Assembly: GCA_038373865.1 (NCBI GenBank)
Contig: JAXGGA010003407.1
Location: 1 to 64,000 of the forward strand
Length of the DNA: 64,000 nt
Origin: Uloborus plumipes
Taxonomy: Eukaryota > Arthropoda > Arachnida > Araneae > Uloboridae
Direction: 5' to 3'
The notes below the pieces were generated by a model. It did not search any database. It was not told where the DNA came from and worked only from the letters and a program-made list of their open reading frames with translations. Shown one piece after another: positions 23,641 to 35,339 of the stretch. Every line of letters starts with the position of its first letter. The first letter of the stretch is position 1. A program made the position numbers and the translations under genes.

Positions 23641-24651
23641 AATGTCTATATATTAAAAAAAAGTAAGTTCAAAGATATTGTGAAAGGATGTTTGTGGCTG
23701 GCATGCGTCTAGGCTGCCCCATAGCACCTACAAATTTGAAATTTGGTACAAATATGCCTAAAGAAAGTAAAAGGGCATCAATAAGTTTTAAGCGCTCAAA
23801 AGTGCTTAATGTTCAAGCAAACAAGGCTTGAAATTTTAGAGAAGCACTTCTTGCGAAAATATTTTAGACTGACCTAAAATTCCTTTTTAAAGAATTAAAT
23901 CATTGACCTTTTAGTCTTTTCTAACCATCTATTGCAGATTATCTTATTAAATTCTATTATTCCTTACAAAAAATCATGAATTTAAAAGATTTATCAAAGA
24001 TTAATCTGCTTCGATAATTACATCTGTTCGCCCTGTTTTCCATTATTTCCTTGAATGTAGCATTATAATTTAATAACTTTGTCACCTTTTTTTCGTAAGT
24101 AGTAAACGTCGCATCAAAAAAAATGCATTTAACACATTCAGTTCATTAAACATTAATTGCATATATTCTTTCATCCCTAATCTATTTCTTTATCTGTTTT
24201 CTTATTCAAGTTTATTATTTCACACAAAATATTATTAGCTTTTAAATATTTACAAGTGTGAAGGGATTTTACCTACGTGTACACTGGTTTAATACTTCCA
24301 TTTCTTCGCTCCATTTTTCAATTTTTCATCATTTCCGCATAATTATCTTTATCATTTAACTACTTGTTTATCTTTATTTTGTAAATAGTTGAAGACATAA
24401 AACTAACTCAAAGGAATACAATTAGCGAATTCAGTTCATAGAAGCATTTGAATGAAAACTTTGTGAAGCAGTTTAACGGGAAAAAAACTTTTTTTTTTGG
24501 GGGGGGGGGGGGGGGAATAAAGCGCAAGACAAGATTGATTTTTGCTTTACAATCTAAATTTAAAGAAATAATAAAGGAAATGCATAATAGGTTTCCAAAA
24601 ATTATTTCAAAATGACATTACATTCTATAGCAAATAGAAATATTTTGCACA
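23641..24651. other. Intron sequence, few landmarks
   Basis: A segment near 23690-23860 (GGCTGGCATGCGTCTAGGCT and following) looks like part of a dispersed repeat but no second copy was found here. A run of about 18 G lies near 24499-24516. No exon was recognised. Confidence 0.35.
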
Positions 24652-24903
24652 TACTGCAAAAAAGGAACTGTTGTTTTTACAGTATAAGACTAGCAGCCAA
24701 GGTTAAAATTTAAAATTGTAAAATGCACAGTTATAAACTGTAAAACTAGCAATTTTACAGTTTCTTACTGTAAAATTAGAATTTTTACAGTTTATTGCCA
24801 TAAAATTTAGCTGTATAATACTGTAAAAATAACAGCATAATACTGGCAGCAGAGGTTCCAGTTTAAAACTAAAATGAACGGTTATAAACTGTCAATCTAG
24901 CAA

Positions 24904-25092
24904 ATACTTCTTTAGGCTTTCACGGCCGGCGTCAATATGAAGAGGTATTTCCGGGCTTATAGGCCGTGGTCGATGAGAAAAATGCCAACCAAACTACTCA
25001 CTGATGATGTCGACCGCAGTGTCCGACGAAACGTTTGGAACTCATTTTTCTCATCGACCACGGCCTATAAGCCCGGAAATACCTCTTCATAT
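24904..25092 (+). mobile_element. Short Penelope-like retroelement fragment
   Basis: The 189-bp insertion is bounded by a 13-bp duplication GTCAATCTAGCAA (24891-24903 and 25093-25105). It contains a perfect 49-bp inverted repeat (24935-24983 with 25044-25092) around a loop carrying a hammerhead-like core. The lead-in GGCTTTCACGGCCGGCGTCA and the hammerhead match what I remember of Penelope-like element ends in arthropods. It has no coding sequence, so it is 5'-truncated or nonautonomous. Confidence 0.6.
24935..25092 (+). ncRNA. Candidate type-I hammerhead ribozyme
   Basis: The core CTGATGA lies at 25001-25007. Stem II is GTCG (25009-25012) pairing with CGAC (25024-25027), followed by GAAA (25028-25031). 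The stem III region is ACGT (25031-25034), self-complementary and too short to close alone, so it would pair between two molecules. The predicted cleavage is after GTT at 25035. Stem I would start with TGG (25036-25038) pairing with TCA (24998-25000), then an internal loop, then the perfect 49-bp arms. Short stem III with dimeric action is known for Penelope-like retroelement hammerheads. Activity is inferred and untested. Confidence 0.55.
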
Positions 25093-25411
25093 GTCAATCT
25101 AGCAATTTTGTAGTTGATGATTGTATAATCAACAATTTTACAGTTTAGTATTGTAAAATTAGCAATTTTACAGTTTAGTACTGTAAAGTTAGCAATTTTT
25201 ACATTTCATTCTTGCAAAATTAGCTATATTATACTTTCAAAACAACATTAATTTTTCACAGTGCATCAGTAACTTTAACTTACCCTCCGAAGTACAACTT
25301 AATTGTTCAAGTGTCAATTTCAATTATTCAATACGTATTTATCCACCATTTCTAAATGATCTAACGTAGTTAGGTGAGGTTTCGAAGGGACAAAAAAAAA
25401 TGGTGCCTTAC

Positions 25412-25521
25412 GTTTGATGGAGAACTTGGTCTGCGTTATGGTCGTCCCCATGATGTTGGTGGCAGTGCAGCTGTATAACCCGGAGTCTTCGATTTGTGGC
25501 ATCTTGATTTGGAGGAGGCAC
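25412..25521 (-). CDS. Ig-domain protein gene, exon 4: C-terminal half of the Ig domain
   Basis: This 110-bp minus-strand exon has an acceptor GCGCAG|G and a donor AAAC|GTAAGG. It encodes residues 68 (shared) to 104. It contains the hallmark end of an I-set immunoglobulin domain: LLQIKMPQIEDSGLYSC followed by a TATNIMGT strand and a final TKFSIK. Cys86 is the second disulphide/core cysteine, and the DSGLYSC motif is the canonical strand-F signature. The exon enters in phase 2 and so completes the Thr codon left open by exon 3, and it leaves in phase 1 to join exon 5. The split within the domain and the perfect phase match make this a real exon rather than a relic. Confidence 0.9.
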
Positions 25522-25703
25522 CTGCGCACGCAAACATAGTTATAAAATCACTCGAAACAAAACACGCGCATATCTTATGCCCTCGCCGCGTCTCGTTATG
25601 GCGTAATTTGACACCTGGGTGCTTGTCTGCCTCGAATAATCTTCCCCGTTAAATTGTCAGTTTTTAAATTTGATAGAGTTTGATAAAAAACTTTTGTGCA
25701 TCT

Positions 25704-26341
25704 AGAGGGTGGGGCGAAAAATAAAAAGGTTTTTAGATCAACTTCTAATAGTTGCCAAAAGTTGTCTTTAGTGATAGTTAGCTTTTGTGCAAAATTTGAG
25801 AAAAATCGGTTAATATCTTCAGGGGGCGCTGCGATTGCAAAGTTTTACCATAGCTTTGTTATGGATTTTATGGTTAAAATATCAAAAAGAATGCCTTTAT
25901 CTAGTATCTTTGCGGTTTTTTTTACTCAAAAGATGTTTTCATGCATTGAAAGCATATGAAATGACTCACAAACATTTTATATGCTATATTTATATTTTTA
26001 AAAAAATCACTTTTTTTTCACGTTTTTGTATCTTTTTAAATGCTTAAAATATAAATATATCATATAAAATAATTTTTTGTGAGTTATTTCATATGCTTTG
26101 AATGCCTGAATATATCTTATGAGTAAAAAAATGCAATGAGATTAGCTAACGGCATTGTTTTTCATATTTTAACCATAAAATCCCGATAAAAGCTATGATA
26201 AAACTTTGCGATCGCAGCGCCCCCTGAAGATATTAACCGATTTTTCTCAAATTTTGCACAAAAGTTAACTATCACCAAAGACAACTTTTGGCAACTATTA
26301 GAAGTTGATCTGAAAAACTTTTTATTTTTCGCCCCACTCTA
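25704..26341. mobile_element. Fold-back MITE with ~290-bp arms
   Basis: It starts GAGGGTGGGGCGAAAAATAA and ends TTATTTTTCGCCCCACTC, flanked by TA within CTAG on each side (25702-25703 and 26342-26343). The arms (25704 to about 25995 and about 26060-26341) pair along nearly their whole length, including a conserved GCTGCGAT / ATCGCAGC segment and CTTCAGGGGGCGC. The loop is only about 60 bp of AT-rich sequence. The short open frames in it are incidental. It sits just upstream of exon 4 in the transcript. Confidence 0.8.
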
Positions 26342-26439
26342 GTGCCCATCCCCCTCCCCCTCCCCCCATTTTTTACAACCCTCTTGTGTCCCTTTGTGCT
26401 CTTTTTATAAATTAGAACTATTATTTTTTTTATATATTA

Positions 26440-26695
26440 TTAATATTATAAAAGTTGGAATTATACGTAGAATAGAATCGCTTTTTTTCCCTTCCAGACA
26501 TTCCAAACACACACACACATAAAAAAAAATAATAAGTAAATCTTTAAAGAAATAATAATAAAGAAATAAAAGAAATAATTTAAATTAAAAAACTAAATTA
26601 CTGAATGGTTTTATTAAAATAAATCCGTAAATAATTCAAATTAAGAAAATTAAATCCTCCCAAAAGTTTTGATGGCGCAACTTGAGCCATAATCC
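26440..26695 (-). repeat. Dispersed repeat, copy 2 (inverse of 280-575)
   Basis: In reverse orientation it matches the segment near the left edge: AGAATAGAATCGCTTTTTTT at 26468-26487 and TTTTGATGG..CAACTTG..CATAATCC around 26666-26695. The two copies flank most of the sequenced gene region. Confidence 0.5.
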
Positions 26696-26699
26696 GTCA

Positions 26700-27456
26700 A
26701 TGTGCTAAATTATGCATATGTATCCAAAGATGATACGAACATATCGATTGATTGAAAGGCATATTCTATGAAAGAGAAAACTACACTCTAAAAAAAAGAA
26801 AGGAAAAAAAACTACCCGTAAATACCGAAAAATCTTTAGGAAACTAGGTTTCCATAAAAGCTTCTTTTTGTGATATACCTCCTTCTTAAGTAGCATTCCC
26901 TTAGAAGAAACTACATCTCTACACCGTCACTTGAAAAAAAGCTTAATAGCTAGTAGAAACGTGAATGTAAGCTCAGTTTCCGGGATATTTTCTAGTAAAC
27001 GGGCAGGGTTTTTTTTTTTTTTTTTTGTGTGTGTGTAGTTTGAAATTTTGGTATAAACTCTACTTGGTAATTTTTTTATGTGTCTGTTAAAGTATAAAAA
27101 AATATTTATTGTCAAAGTTGAGCAAGACCTATAAATATTTGTTTTTTTTTTTTTTTTTTTTTTTTTAATTCCAAGTCTGGTTTTAACCCATTTGTGCCCA
27201 AGTTTTTTTTAACAATTTTTTCCAATTTTTATCTGCTTAAAACTCTTACTTGGAATGGTTTACATACATTTTGAGCGTAAAATAGATCGCCGTTGCCATA
27301 TTTATTAAGTTATTTAACGTCCAGTTTATAGGATTTTGCAGATATGTGAGGAAAATACGACCTTACTTGACTTTACTTTTGTAGAGTAACATTACAGAAG
27401 GTACCTGTGATAAATTTTAAGCAAATCATTTTAAAATAGTTTAATTTTATGAAAAA
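26700..27456. other. Intron sequence with poly-T tracts
   Basis: AT-rich, with long T runs at about 27009-27026 and 27142-27166. No element boundary or exon was recognised. Confidence 0.35.
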
Positions 27457-27610
27457 CTAGCTGACCCGGCGAACTCTGTTCCGCCTCAAAGGCAATAAAT
27501 AAGAAAATTTTTGAATTTATTAAGTTTTTTATTATTAGAACAAAAAAAAAATTAGGTACCTACATTAATCATTCATTATTGTTTCTGTATTTCAGTACAT
27601 AGGTTGGTCT

Positions 27611-27900
27611 TCACTTAAGTACCTTGTGATACACAATATTTTTTGTTTTACTATCAAGCGCAAAAACAAACAACGCAGATTGTCTTCGGCCCGTGAACAT
27701 GCCACATATAATTGACCATGGGAAAAACAACGATGTTCTAGATTCAAACCACAAACTTTTAAGGATTGGCCTTGTGATTTGTTGATGGTCATGACAAATG
27801 CAAGACGGATCGGAAATTGAAGTCTTTTAAATCCAAACGGCATATCGGTTGGGATCATCGGGATCCTCGGAATGAGCAATCGTTTCTGACAGCTTATCAC
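27611..27900 (-). pseudogene. Helitron Pif1-like helicase, C-terminal end, frameshifted
   Basis: The minus-strand frame reads LIPRIPMIPTDMPFGFKRLQ, then MTINKSQGQSLKVCGLNLE (superfamily-1 helicase motif V region) and FSHGQLYVACSRA (motif VI). After CSRA the frame must shift by one base to continue with the conserved end SALFVFALDSKTKNIVYHKVL and stop at TGA (27611-27613). Walker A/B and the Rep endonuclease are absent. It is clearly a dead fragment. Confidence 0.8.
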
Positions 27901-28246
27901 ATATAAATTTCAAGGGAAGTAACGCGTTTGTTTATAATTTACTTCACAAAAAAGTCAAATAACACTCAACGCACAACTAACTTACAACCTGTTTACTGCG
28001 CTCCGGAAGCTGCCAGAACGTGTGCTTTATGTCGCTCAGCCATGGAGGTGTCAAAAAAGGCTTTGTAAAAAGGCGAAGTCAATAAGACATTTTTTCTATT
28101 TTTGTAACTGACACACATAAATTATAGCCTATGTCCGTCTCCTGGCTCTAAGCTACCTACCTACCAATTTTTAGCCATATCGGTACAGCCGTTCTTGAGT
28201 TATAAATAGTGTAACTAACACGACTTTCTTTTATATATATAGAAGA
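27876..28246 (-). repeat. Helitron 5'-terminal segment, tandem copy A
   Basis: About 370 bp nearly identical to 28343-28711. Both contain GCAATCGTTTCTGACAG, CGCTCCGGAAGCTGCCAGAA and CGGTACAGCCG blocks in the same order. High identity implies a recent duplication or two nested insertions. Confidence 0.85.
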
Positions 28247-28342
28247 TAGAGTAGTAGTGAGAAAAACAACCTCGTTAACCAGGAGCTATCCCACCAAGCG
28301 CTTTCTACCTCTCAGCCTCAGAGGCGTAAAAACTCTTAAGTG

Positions 28343-28711
28343 GCAATCGTTTCTGACAGATTATCACATACAAATGTCAAGGGAAGTAACGCGTTTGTTT
28401 ATAATTTACTTCACAAAAAAGTCAAATAACACTCAACGCACAGATAACTAATAACATGTTTACTGCGCTCCGGAAGCTGCCAGAACGTGTGCTTTATGTC
28501 GCTCAGCCATGGAGGTGTCAAAAAAGGCTTCGAAAAAAGCGAAGTCAATAAGACATTTTTTCTATTTATGTAACTGACACACATAAATTATAGCCTATGT
28601 CCGTCTCCTGGCTCTAAGCTACCTACCCACCAATTTTTGGCCATATCGGTACAGCCGGTCTTGAGTTATAAATAGTGTAATTAACACGACTTTCTTTTAT
28701 AGATATATAGA
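28343..28711 (-). repeat. Helitron 5'-terminal segment, tandem copy B
   Basis: Second copy of the segment at 27876-28246, separated by about 95 bp of different sequence (28248-28342) that also looks derived from Helitron-type sequence. Confidence 0.85.
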
Positions 28712-28979
28712 TAAATTCGCAAAAAAAACTTACTTTCTGCGACTACCCATGCTGGATCGTTGCTTGACTGATTTGTATGAAAATAGCTGTCAATAAATAA
28801 ACTCTGATATCCAAATAGTGGCTCTAACTGGTTTTCTCAAGAAGGATTATTTAACTTGTGAAAAAAACAGCTTTAATAAAATTATATAACCCATTACAGG
28901 TTTTTTTTATGCAGTAACTAACAAGCGTCGCATTTTTAGGCTACTGGGCATAAGCGGGTTAAGTAACTTTTATTATTTG

Positions 28980-29295
28980 TATTCATTTATAGAAGCAGTT
29001 ACCCAAGGAGGGATCCAGAAGTCTTTCAAGGGAGAGGCGATTAATATTTTTTACTTACTTTTTACTACGCACACTGGTTTACAAATATTGATCACAAAGG
29101 TTTTGGACTCCAATTCCGAAACATTTTCGGGGGAGAGCCCCAAACCCTTTTCCCCCAACCTCATTAAAACTAGTATAAAATTGCATTTTTCGAACTTCAA
29201 TAAATTACCTGGGGGGAGCCCTCCAAAGGAAGGGCGATCCCCAAACTTCTTTACCCAAAACTTCAGAAATGATTGGCCAACTGGACAACGTTGAA
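28980..29295 (+). repeat. Dispersed GGGAGAG-type repeat fragment
   Basis: The segment with GGACTCCAATTCCGAAAC, TTTTCGGGGGAGAGCCCCAA and GGATCCAGAAG blocks is a diverged relative of 37010-37250 and of the array at 45400-46620. The two opposing open frames across it are by-products; neither encodes a recognisable protein. Confidence 0.5.
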
Positions 29296-29699
29296 ATGTA
29301 TCATTTGAGTTTTCACGGCCTGTACATTTTACAAGAGCTTGCGAAATAAATTCTCGTCTAAGTTGATGAATTGAGGTCTCTCGTGCTGTTGAAGTGGCTG
29401 ATGTCAACTTTCCTTATGAAAACTTCATCAAAAATGAAGATCCCATTCATTACCGTGCGTTTCGAAGCAAGACCACACACTAAGTTATATGATACCATGC
29501 GGATGTGAAAAAAAAAATCACGTACTTTTTTTCTGAATTTTGGAATTATGTTCCTGCTTCAATATTTTTCTTTCCATTTGGAGCCAAATTTTGTTTCTCT
29601 CGAAATGGCTTCCATCCTGGGGGGGGGGGGGGGGGGATCACGGATGATTGTTTGTTCCTGGTGACCCAAGTATTCTTTCAGAAATACTAAATATATACC

Positions 29700-31312
29700 T
29701 GATTGTATTTGTTCGTTCTTATTTAAACATTTAGTCTTTCTAGTAATTTTTAATCGAATACTTCTGAAAAACTTTCTTTCTTAAATTTATATTCAATGCA
29801 TTTTAGGGGCGTACGTTAGGTCGATACTGGCGGTCGCCACTCGCCAGTGGTGACTGAAAATTATTTTTAGCGACTACAAAATGTTATGTTGGTAGCCAAA
29901 CTGGCGACCTATTTTTTCTGAACAAAAATGCAAATTGCCGATGCACCGTGCCGATTATGAAAAGAAAATGGCCATCAGTATCGTCACTGGCGGCCAGTAC
30001 TAACTTAACGACCCACCTGCTATAGAAAACATCTAAATGTATTATTTCAATCTAGAAAATGCAATGAACCTTTGTTGGAAAAATAGTCAAAGATGACCAC
30101 ATTTATGATTCACCAGTAAATTAAATGTTTTTTAAACTTCAAGCATGCAGGTGCGTTTAGCGTAATATTACTATATGCAGAATGAAGTGAAGTTGGATTA
30201 CAATTTTGGAACTCAATTTACAATTTTCAAAGTGGCCACCAACAACGCCAAAGTAGCCACCTGAAGTGGATCCTGAAGAGATCCATACAAATCTTCAAGT
30301 TTTAGCAATAATTATGACAATTTTGAGAGTAATTTTTCTCTGAAGCATATAAAAAATTCTTTAATAGTGCATTGCTACCTATGCTCGATCTGGTATTTTT
30401 ATCTTCATCTGATGCTAATAATAGATAACGGACCACGTTGGTATATTTTTACCGCGAGTAGCTTGTATTGTTTCGAAATATAAATTAGTTGAAAAGCCGC
30501 TAATATTTAAATGGTTCTGTTAGCACACAAATGTAATCCCAGAGAGTAACTAAGATCAATTTTAAGTGTACATTATTTAAAATTTTAGAAGCGTTGATAT
30601 AGTTTTTTATTTTAGGTTATTTATATATTTTTTAGACTAAAAGTAGAGCTGATAGAGAAAAACTAATTTCATATTCTGAAACTGCGCCCTAAGTTCTGCT
30701 GAAATCAATTCTGAAATTCTGGGCACCAAAGAATTTTTTTTTTTTTTTTTTTGCTTTGTGTAAAATGCAAAAAGCTCTCCTCCAAGCTCAATTATGAAAT
30801 TTAGTGCTGCCATCTGTTGTTCACTATTCATAATATTCTTCTACGATGAATATTCCGAAATTAAAACAATAAATAAAGAACCTAATACAGTGATAGAGTA
30901 ACAAAACGTTGCATAAATAACATCTGAAATCATGAACACAGAATAGATCTTTTGGTTCTAAATTACTATAAATACTTCAATTACTTGCGTAAATCTTGTT
31001 CATGCATGAAAAATGCAAAACTCTCGAAAAATGCAAAGTAACATCTTACCTACTCTGCAAAATACATTAATCCTTACTTAGTTGCATGCGGATATATGTT
31101 TGAAAGCACTTTATTTTATGTGCGCGCTCCATGGTAGCCTGCCTTACTGGTCGTTCTTGCGAATTAAATCATTTCGTGAAATTCCGCACATTCTACCAAT
31201 CCAAACATTTATAAATATCGACAAATAATTCGTATTGCGTTCATTTCCGTCATACGTCATCCCCCCTCCACCTTCTGATTTTGGATGCTAAAAAGCAGCA
31301 ACATTCAATCAC
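29700..31312. other. Intron sequence with a CTGGCGG-rich segment
   Basis: The segment near 29808-30260 (repeated CACTGGCG/CGCCAGT words and GTGGCCACCAACAACGCCAA) is related to 46790-46905, so part of this stretch is a dispersed repeat of unknown type. The rest shows nothing. Confidence 0.35.
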
Positions 31313-33870
31313 ATAGGCGTAGCGTGACCAAAAGTTTGGGAGGGGGGCACAGGTCAAAAATTTCAGAAATGTAGGTGGAGCTTTTGACCCCCACTCAAGA
31401 TTTTTCACTTAGCTTTTTCGTAAGAGAAATATTCGCTCTTACTCTTCCGATGAATTGTACGTACAATTTCTTCTTCTTTTTTCACTTTTTCTTCTTCAGT
31501 AGCCAGTTACCACCAGTTTCTGATTTTGAATTAGCCTCTGATTTAGATTTAACCAGGCCGTTATTTAGGAAGGTCAGCACCCCCCCCCCTCCCCGCCACT
31601 GATGTTGTGAAATCAATGTAATTACATACAAGTGCGGGCGGTTTTATAATTTGCTGATAAAATTACATTGTTTTTGCACTCTTTGACCCTCCCTCCCTCC
31701 CGGAAAAACTTGAAATGACAGGCCTGGAATTAACGGAGCCCTGAGCTATTACAAATATACTGCCATTAGTCCCGACAACATTTTCGGCAGCAGAATAGGA
31801 CATTTTTCATTTTGTGTGCATTTTTCCCTGATGAAGCCCCCCCCCCCCACCCCTGGGGGTTTTCTTTTTTTTTCATTTTTTAATGCTCTCGCTGAATGTT
31901 CTTGTTATTCTACGGATTGACCTTGTAGCGACATGCATATCAGAAGAGTGATGTGATAAAATCCTTTAAGTAAGGTGTAGACTGCTGATTATCCCTAATT
32001 TGGGGGGAGGGGGTCCGGGGGTTTCCCTCCGGGAAATTTTTTGAAAAATAAGCGTGAAATTCTGCATTTTGAGGCCTTATAGGAAGTAGTTGAGACTAAA
32101 AATGTGAGAAAAAACCATGCAAACAAAAACCTCTTAAAAATTTTTAATTCGATCGAAATAAAAATGGCTTGTGCTTTCACAAATCGCTGACATTGGCGTT
32201 TATGAACAAGGAATTTAATCTGAATAATATAAATCTGAACAAATATTAAATCTGAAAAAATGCTAAAATGTTGTATATTTAACAAAGTTATTTTAAGGGT
32301 GAAACTTGCAATAGCAGTTAGGAACACAGCCTTTGACCCTAGTGACCAAACTTGATATCCAATATAGGAAGAAATGAATCACTCTTTGCAAAAAAAAAAA
32401 AAAGAGTATAAAGGCAAGGAAAAAATAGTCATGACTATTTTTTTCCTTTCATCAAAATTATGAAAACACAACTGAAGCAAAACATAGCAAACAACGAATT
32501 AAATTTAAATTATATCAATAAAAAAGGAAAAAGAAACAAAATTGAAACAAAAAAAAATAGTTAAAACAAATATCTTTGCTCAATCAAGAAAAAGTTATAT
32601 TACAATGACAAAAGTTGAAAAGATTCAAAAGTAAGTTTTAAAAAACATATATTGAAGACGATCATAAGTAAAAGCATAAGTATTAAGTTTGTCATACCTT
32701 TTGAGTAGAAATACGTGCTTAACAATGTACTTAAGTACTACACAAACTACGTAATTTAAAATAGTTTTTAAACATGAATAATATTTTTCTTTATTATGCA
32801 TTATGAGAGATTTTTAGTTATTAGACTGCATTTAGCATTTAATTTCTCTTTGATATAATTAACTGACAAATGCACGAAAAAAAGTGATTAAAAGTTAAAA
32901 TTTTTGATTTGGGAAGATAAAAAATCAATTCTGTGCTAAAATCCGTATTTCATTATGAAAATTTACTTTCACTGCATAACCTAAGATGAAGAGATCGTCT
33001 TTTATCTTTCTCTCTCTTACAATGAGCCAGACTTTGTGAAAAAAGTATTTTATAGTTAAATTACTTTTTAATATAATAAGCAGTAACATAGAACTATAAA
33101 ATTTATGCCTGAAAAACGTTCATATGAGGCAACCAGAAGCAAAGGGATGTAAGAGCCAAAATTAAAATTTTGTAATGGTAAAGTAAATGGTAGGAGTAGG
33201 AAGTAATAGGTAGGAGAGCCTCTGATTTCTTTCGGGGCAAGAGATGGTACTAGTAGCTCTGGTAAATGTTAATCTATTCTATAACATGACTCAGAAAACT
33301 TTTTCCGATGAAAGCCTACCTAAAGTCTGATCTTTAAACGTATTTACTCAAAACTTGAGTTTTTTCTTTGCTTCTCATTGCCTCATGCAAAATAACATGA
33401 TTTTCGATTCCACACTTCTCCGAATTATTATTTTAGCAATACAACAATCATGGAAAAAATCAGGATTAAATCTGGCCTACAGGGAGGGGATACGCCCCTT
33501 AGAGGCCTTGAATTTAACATTATTGGCAGTCCTAAAGACTATTTTGACTAAAAAAATTCCTTCCAGTAGGTAGTTCTGGCTGCGTTTGTGGGTAAACGTT
33601 AACAAAAACGGAAAAAATCTTTCTGATGATTTTCGTCCCTGTTTCGGAAAAAATAAAGTGCCAAATATTGAAAATTTTAACGTGGGCCTATATTCCCCCT
33701 TGCCCCCTCCTCAAACATGCGGGTTTCATACTTAAATGCAGTAAATGAAAAAAAAAAAACTTAATGATTGTCGTTTTGATTTTACAAAACTTTAGGTTCT
33801 AAATTTTAAGTGTCTATCAAGTTGGGGGGCACCCCTGTGACCCCCTCCCCGACGCTACGCTTATGTCAAT
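31313..33870. repeat. Possible old element with GGCGTAGCG ends
   Basis: The left boundary candidate ACATAGGCGTAGCGTGACC (31312-31330) and the right boundary candidate CGACGCTACGCTTATGTCAA (33850-33869) are inverse to each other and are adjoined by G-rich and C-rich runs. Much of the interior is noncoding AT-rich sequence. No target duplication is clear, so the two ends could also belong to separate fragments. Confidence 0.25.
33192..33400 (+). repeat. Dispersed repeat shared with 54945-55150
   Basis: The two segments share, in order, GGTAGGAGA, GGGGCAAGA.ATGGTA, GATGAAAGCCTAC and TTTGCTTCTC blocks. They differ by small insertions and substitutions. Class unknown. Confidence 0.5.
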
Positions 33871-35339
33871 CATAATTATATGATCAAATCCCAGGAATTA
33901 CCAACTTATGTCGGCGTTTGAATCACGTGCTTCCATCCAGTTATCGACCCACGATTTCAAAGAAGAAGAGGAACAATCACAAAGTTACTGCTCATAAGAA
34001 AAATTACAATCTTATAATTTGAAAAATAGTAATCTTTGACTCATCAGATCGATTTATCCCAAGAATATATACTTTATTATAATTTCCCAGAGTTTCAGTG
34101 TCATGGTTGATACTTTGAATAGACTGCTTATATACAGCAAGATTAAAAGTATAAACCATAAGGTTTGTTTCCGTAATTCGATGTTTTAAATAAGTCTAAA
34201 ACAAGCCTTATGAACACGGGCTTACCCAGGATGGGGATGTAGGGATATTCCTTCCCGAAACTCAGACATTTTTTTCTGTTATGAGGATAGAAAAGTTGTA
34301 GAACTAACCACATCCCTTTACAAGTTTAACCATAACATTTCCCCATATTTTTCTTTGGGGGGGGGCTGGAGGGGGGGGGGGAGCTATCGAAGAAAAGTTA
34401 CTTAATTCGCAATAGTAGAAGATAGAGGTACTTTATCCTTACCGTGAAACAACATGTCATTACAATGGCCATTTCATAGCTGAAAAATACGCATTTTAAC
34501 GTTGAAGCACGGCTAAAATGACTTGTCATTTACCCTGTGAAGCAAAGCAGTAATGATTGATATTATTGTTAATATTTAAATCACACCTTTATTTAAAAAA
34601 ATCACCCAAATTCTATACTTTTAGACCAAACAATATCATGACAAGATAAAAAAGAAAATATGGTCCGCTTTATTAATATTTTACGTATGTACTAACTAAA
34701 CAAAAGTAACTGTTCTTCACCTAAACTAGAAGTGTTGAAGTAAACAAAATGCATTTCCAAGATCTTTGATCACTAGATCTTGCCATTAATGATAACATTC
34801 TTTTTACCGATGTATTTGTTGAAATGTGGAATAGCTAAATTGAATAATAAATTTAAAAGAAGATAACAGCTAAACAATTGAATAGTTTAAAAGTATGTAA
34901 TAAGTACTTGGTACATTATTGACTCAATCATCAGAAAATTCTATTAGTTTTCAAACTAAAAACAAAGCTTTTATGAATGTCTTAGTTCATTTTTTAGATT
35001 TTCATATGAATAAAAAATTCAAACAAAATTTTCATATCATCGTCTCTGAGCGTAATACTCAGGTTTTCGATTTATGCAGAAGGAGCACATGAAAAATTCT
35101 TATTTTTAATGACAAGTAAATGGCTTGGCACTTTTCCAGGGAAATGGGTAAAAAATCTACTTCACATTAATTTAATCAACCTGAATGATATTTCTCATGT
35201 GAGGTGACTAAAAAGATTTCCGTTTCAGAAACACAACCGTAAAAGATAACGTCAACGCTTCCTAAATACTAAATGCCTATTACATTTGCTTCGCTACCGT
35301 CGATATTGGTTCCGCTTTAAACGCCACCTTGCGGCTTCA
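33870..35339. other. Intron sequence, nothing recognised
   Basis: AT-rich, with G-runs near 34360-34381. No repeat pair, element end or exon was found. Confidence 0.35.

Larger units (their letters stand above)
24652..25263. mobile_element. Mariner-like MITE copy 2, interrupted by a Penelope-type fragment
   Basis: This has the same ACAGTTTATTACTGTAAAAT architecture as the copies at 11866, 48757, 54276 and 58675. The left end is ACTGCAAAAAAGGAACTG and the right end TTTTTCACAGTG. It is split at 24903/25093 by a 189-bp insertion whose flanks repeat 13 bp of MITE sequence. Confidence 0.75.
27457..28711 (-). mobile_element. Helitron remnant with duplicated 5' end
   Basis: On the minus strand the 3' end reads GGCGGAACAGAGTTCGCC then GGGTCAGCTAG, a GC-rich hairpin followed by CTAG, with T as the next base. 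The 5' end reads A|TCTTCTATATATATAAAAG (TC at 28246) and again A|TCTATATATCTATAAAAG (TC at 28711). TC/CTAG ends, a 3' hairpin and insertion between A and T are Helitron hallmarks. Only the end of the helicase gene remains. The 5' terminal ~370 bp is present twice in tandem (27876-28246 and 28343-28711). Confidence 0.8.

Noticed and set aside
24935..25092. 49-bp inverted repeat read as a transcription terminator
   Set aside because: The setting is a eukaryotic intron, and the loop carries a hammerhead-like core inside a retroelement insertion, which explains it better.
29051..29407. Opposing open frames of 105-118 codons
   Set aside because: They lie on a dispersed repeat related to 37010-37250 and 45400-46620, which are not open in the same frame.
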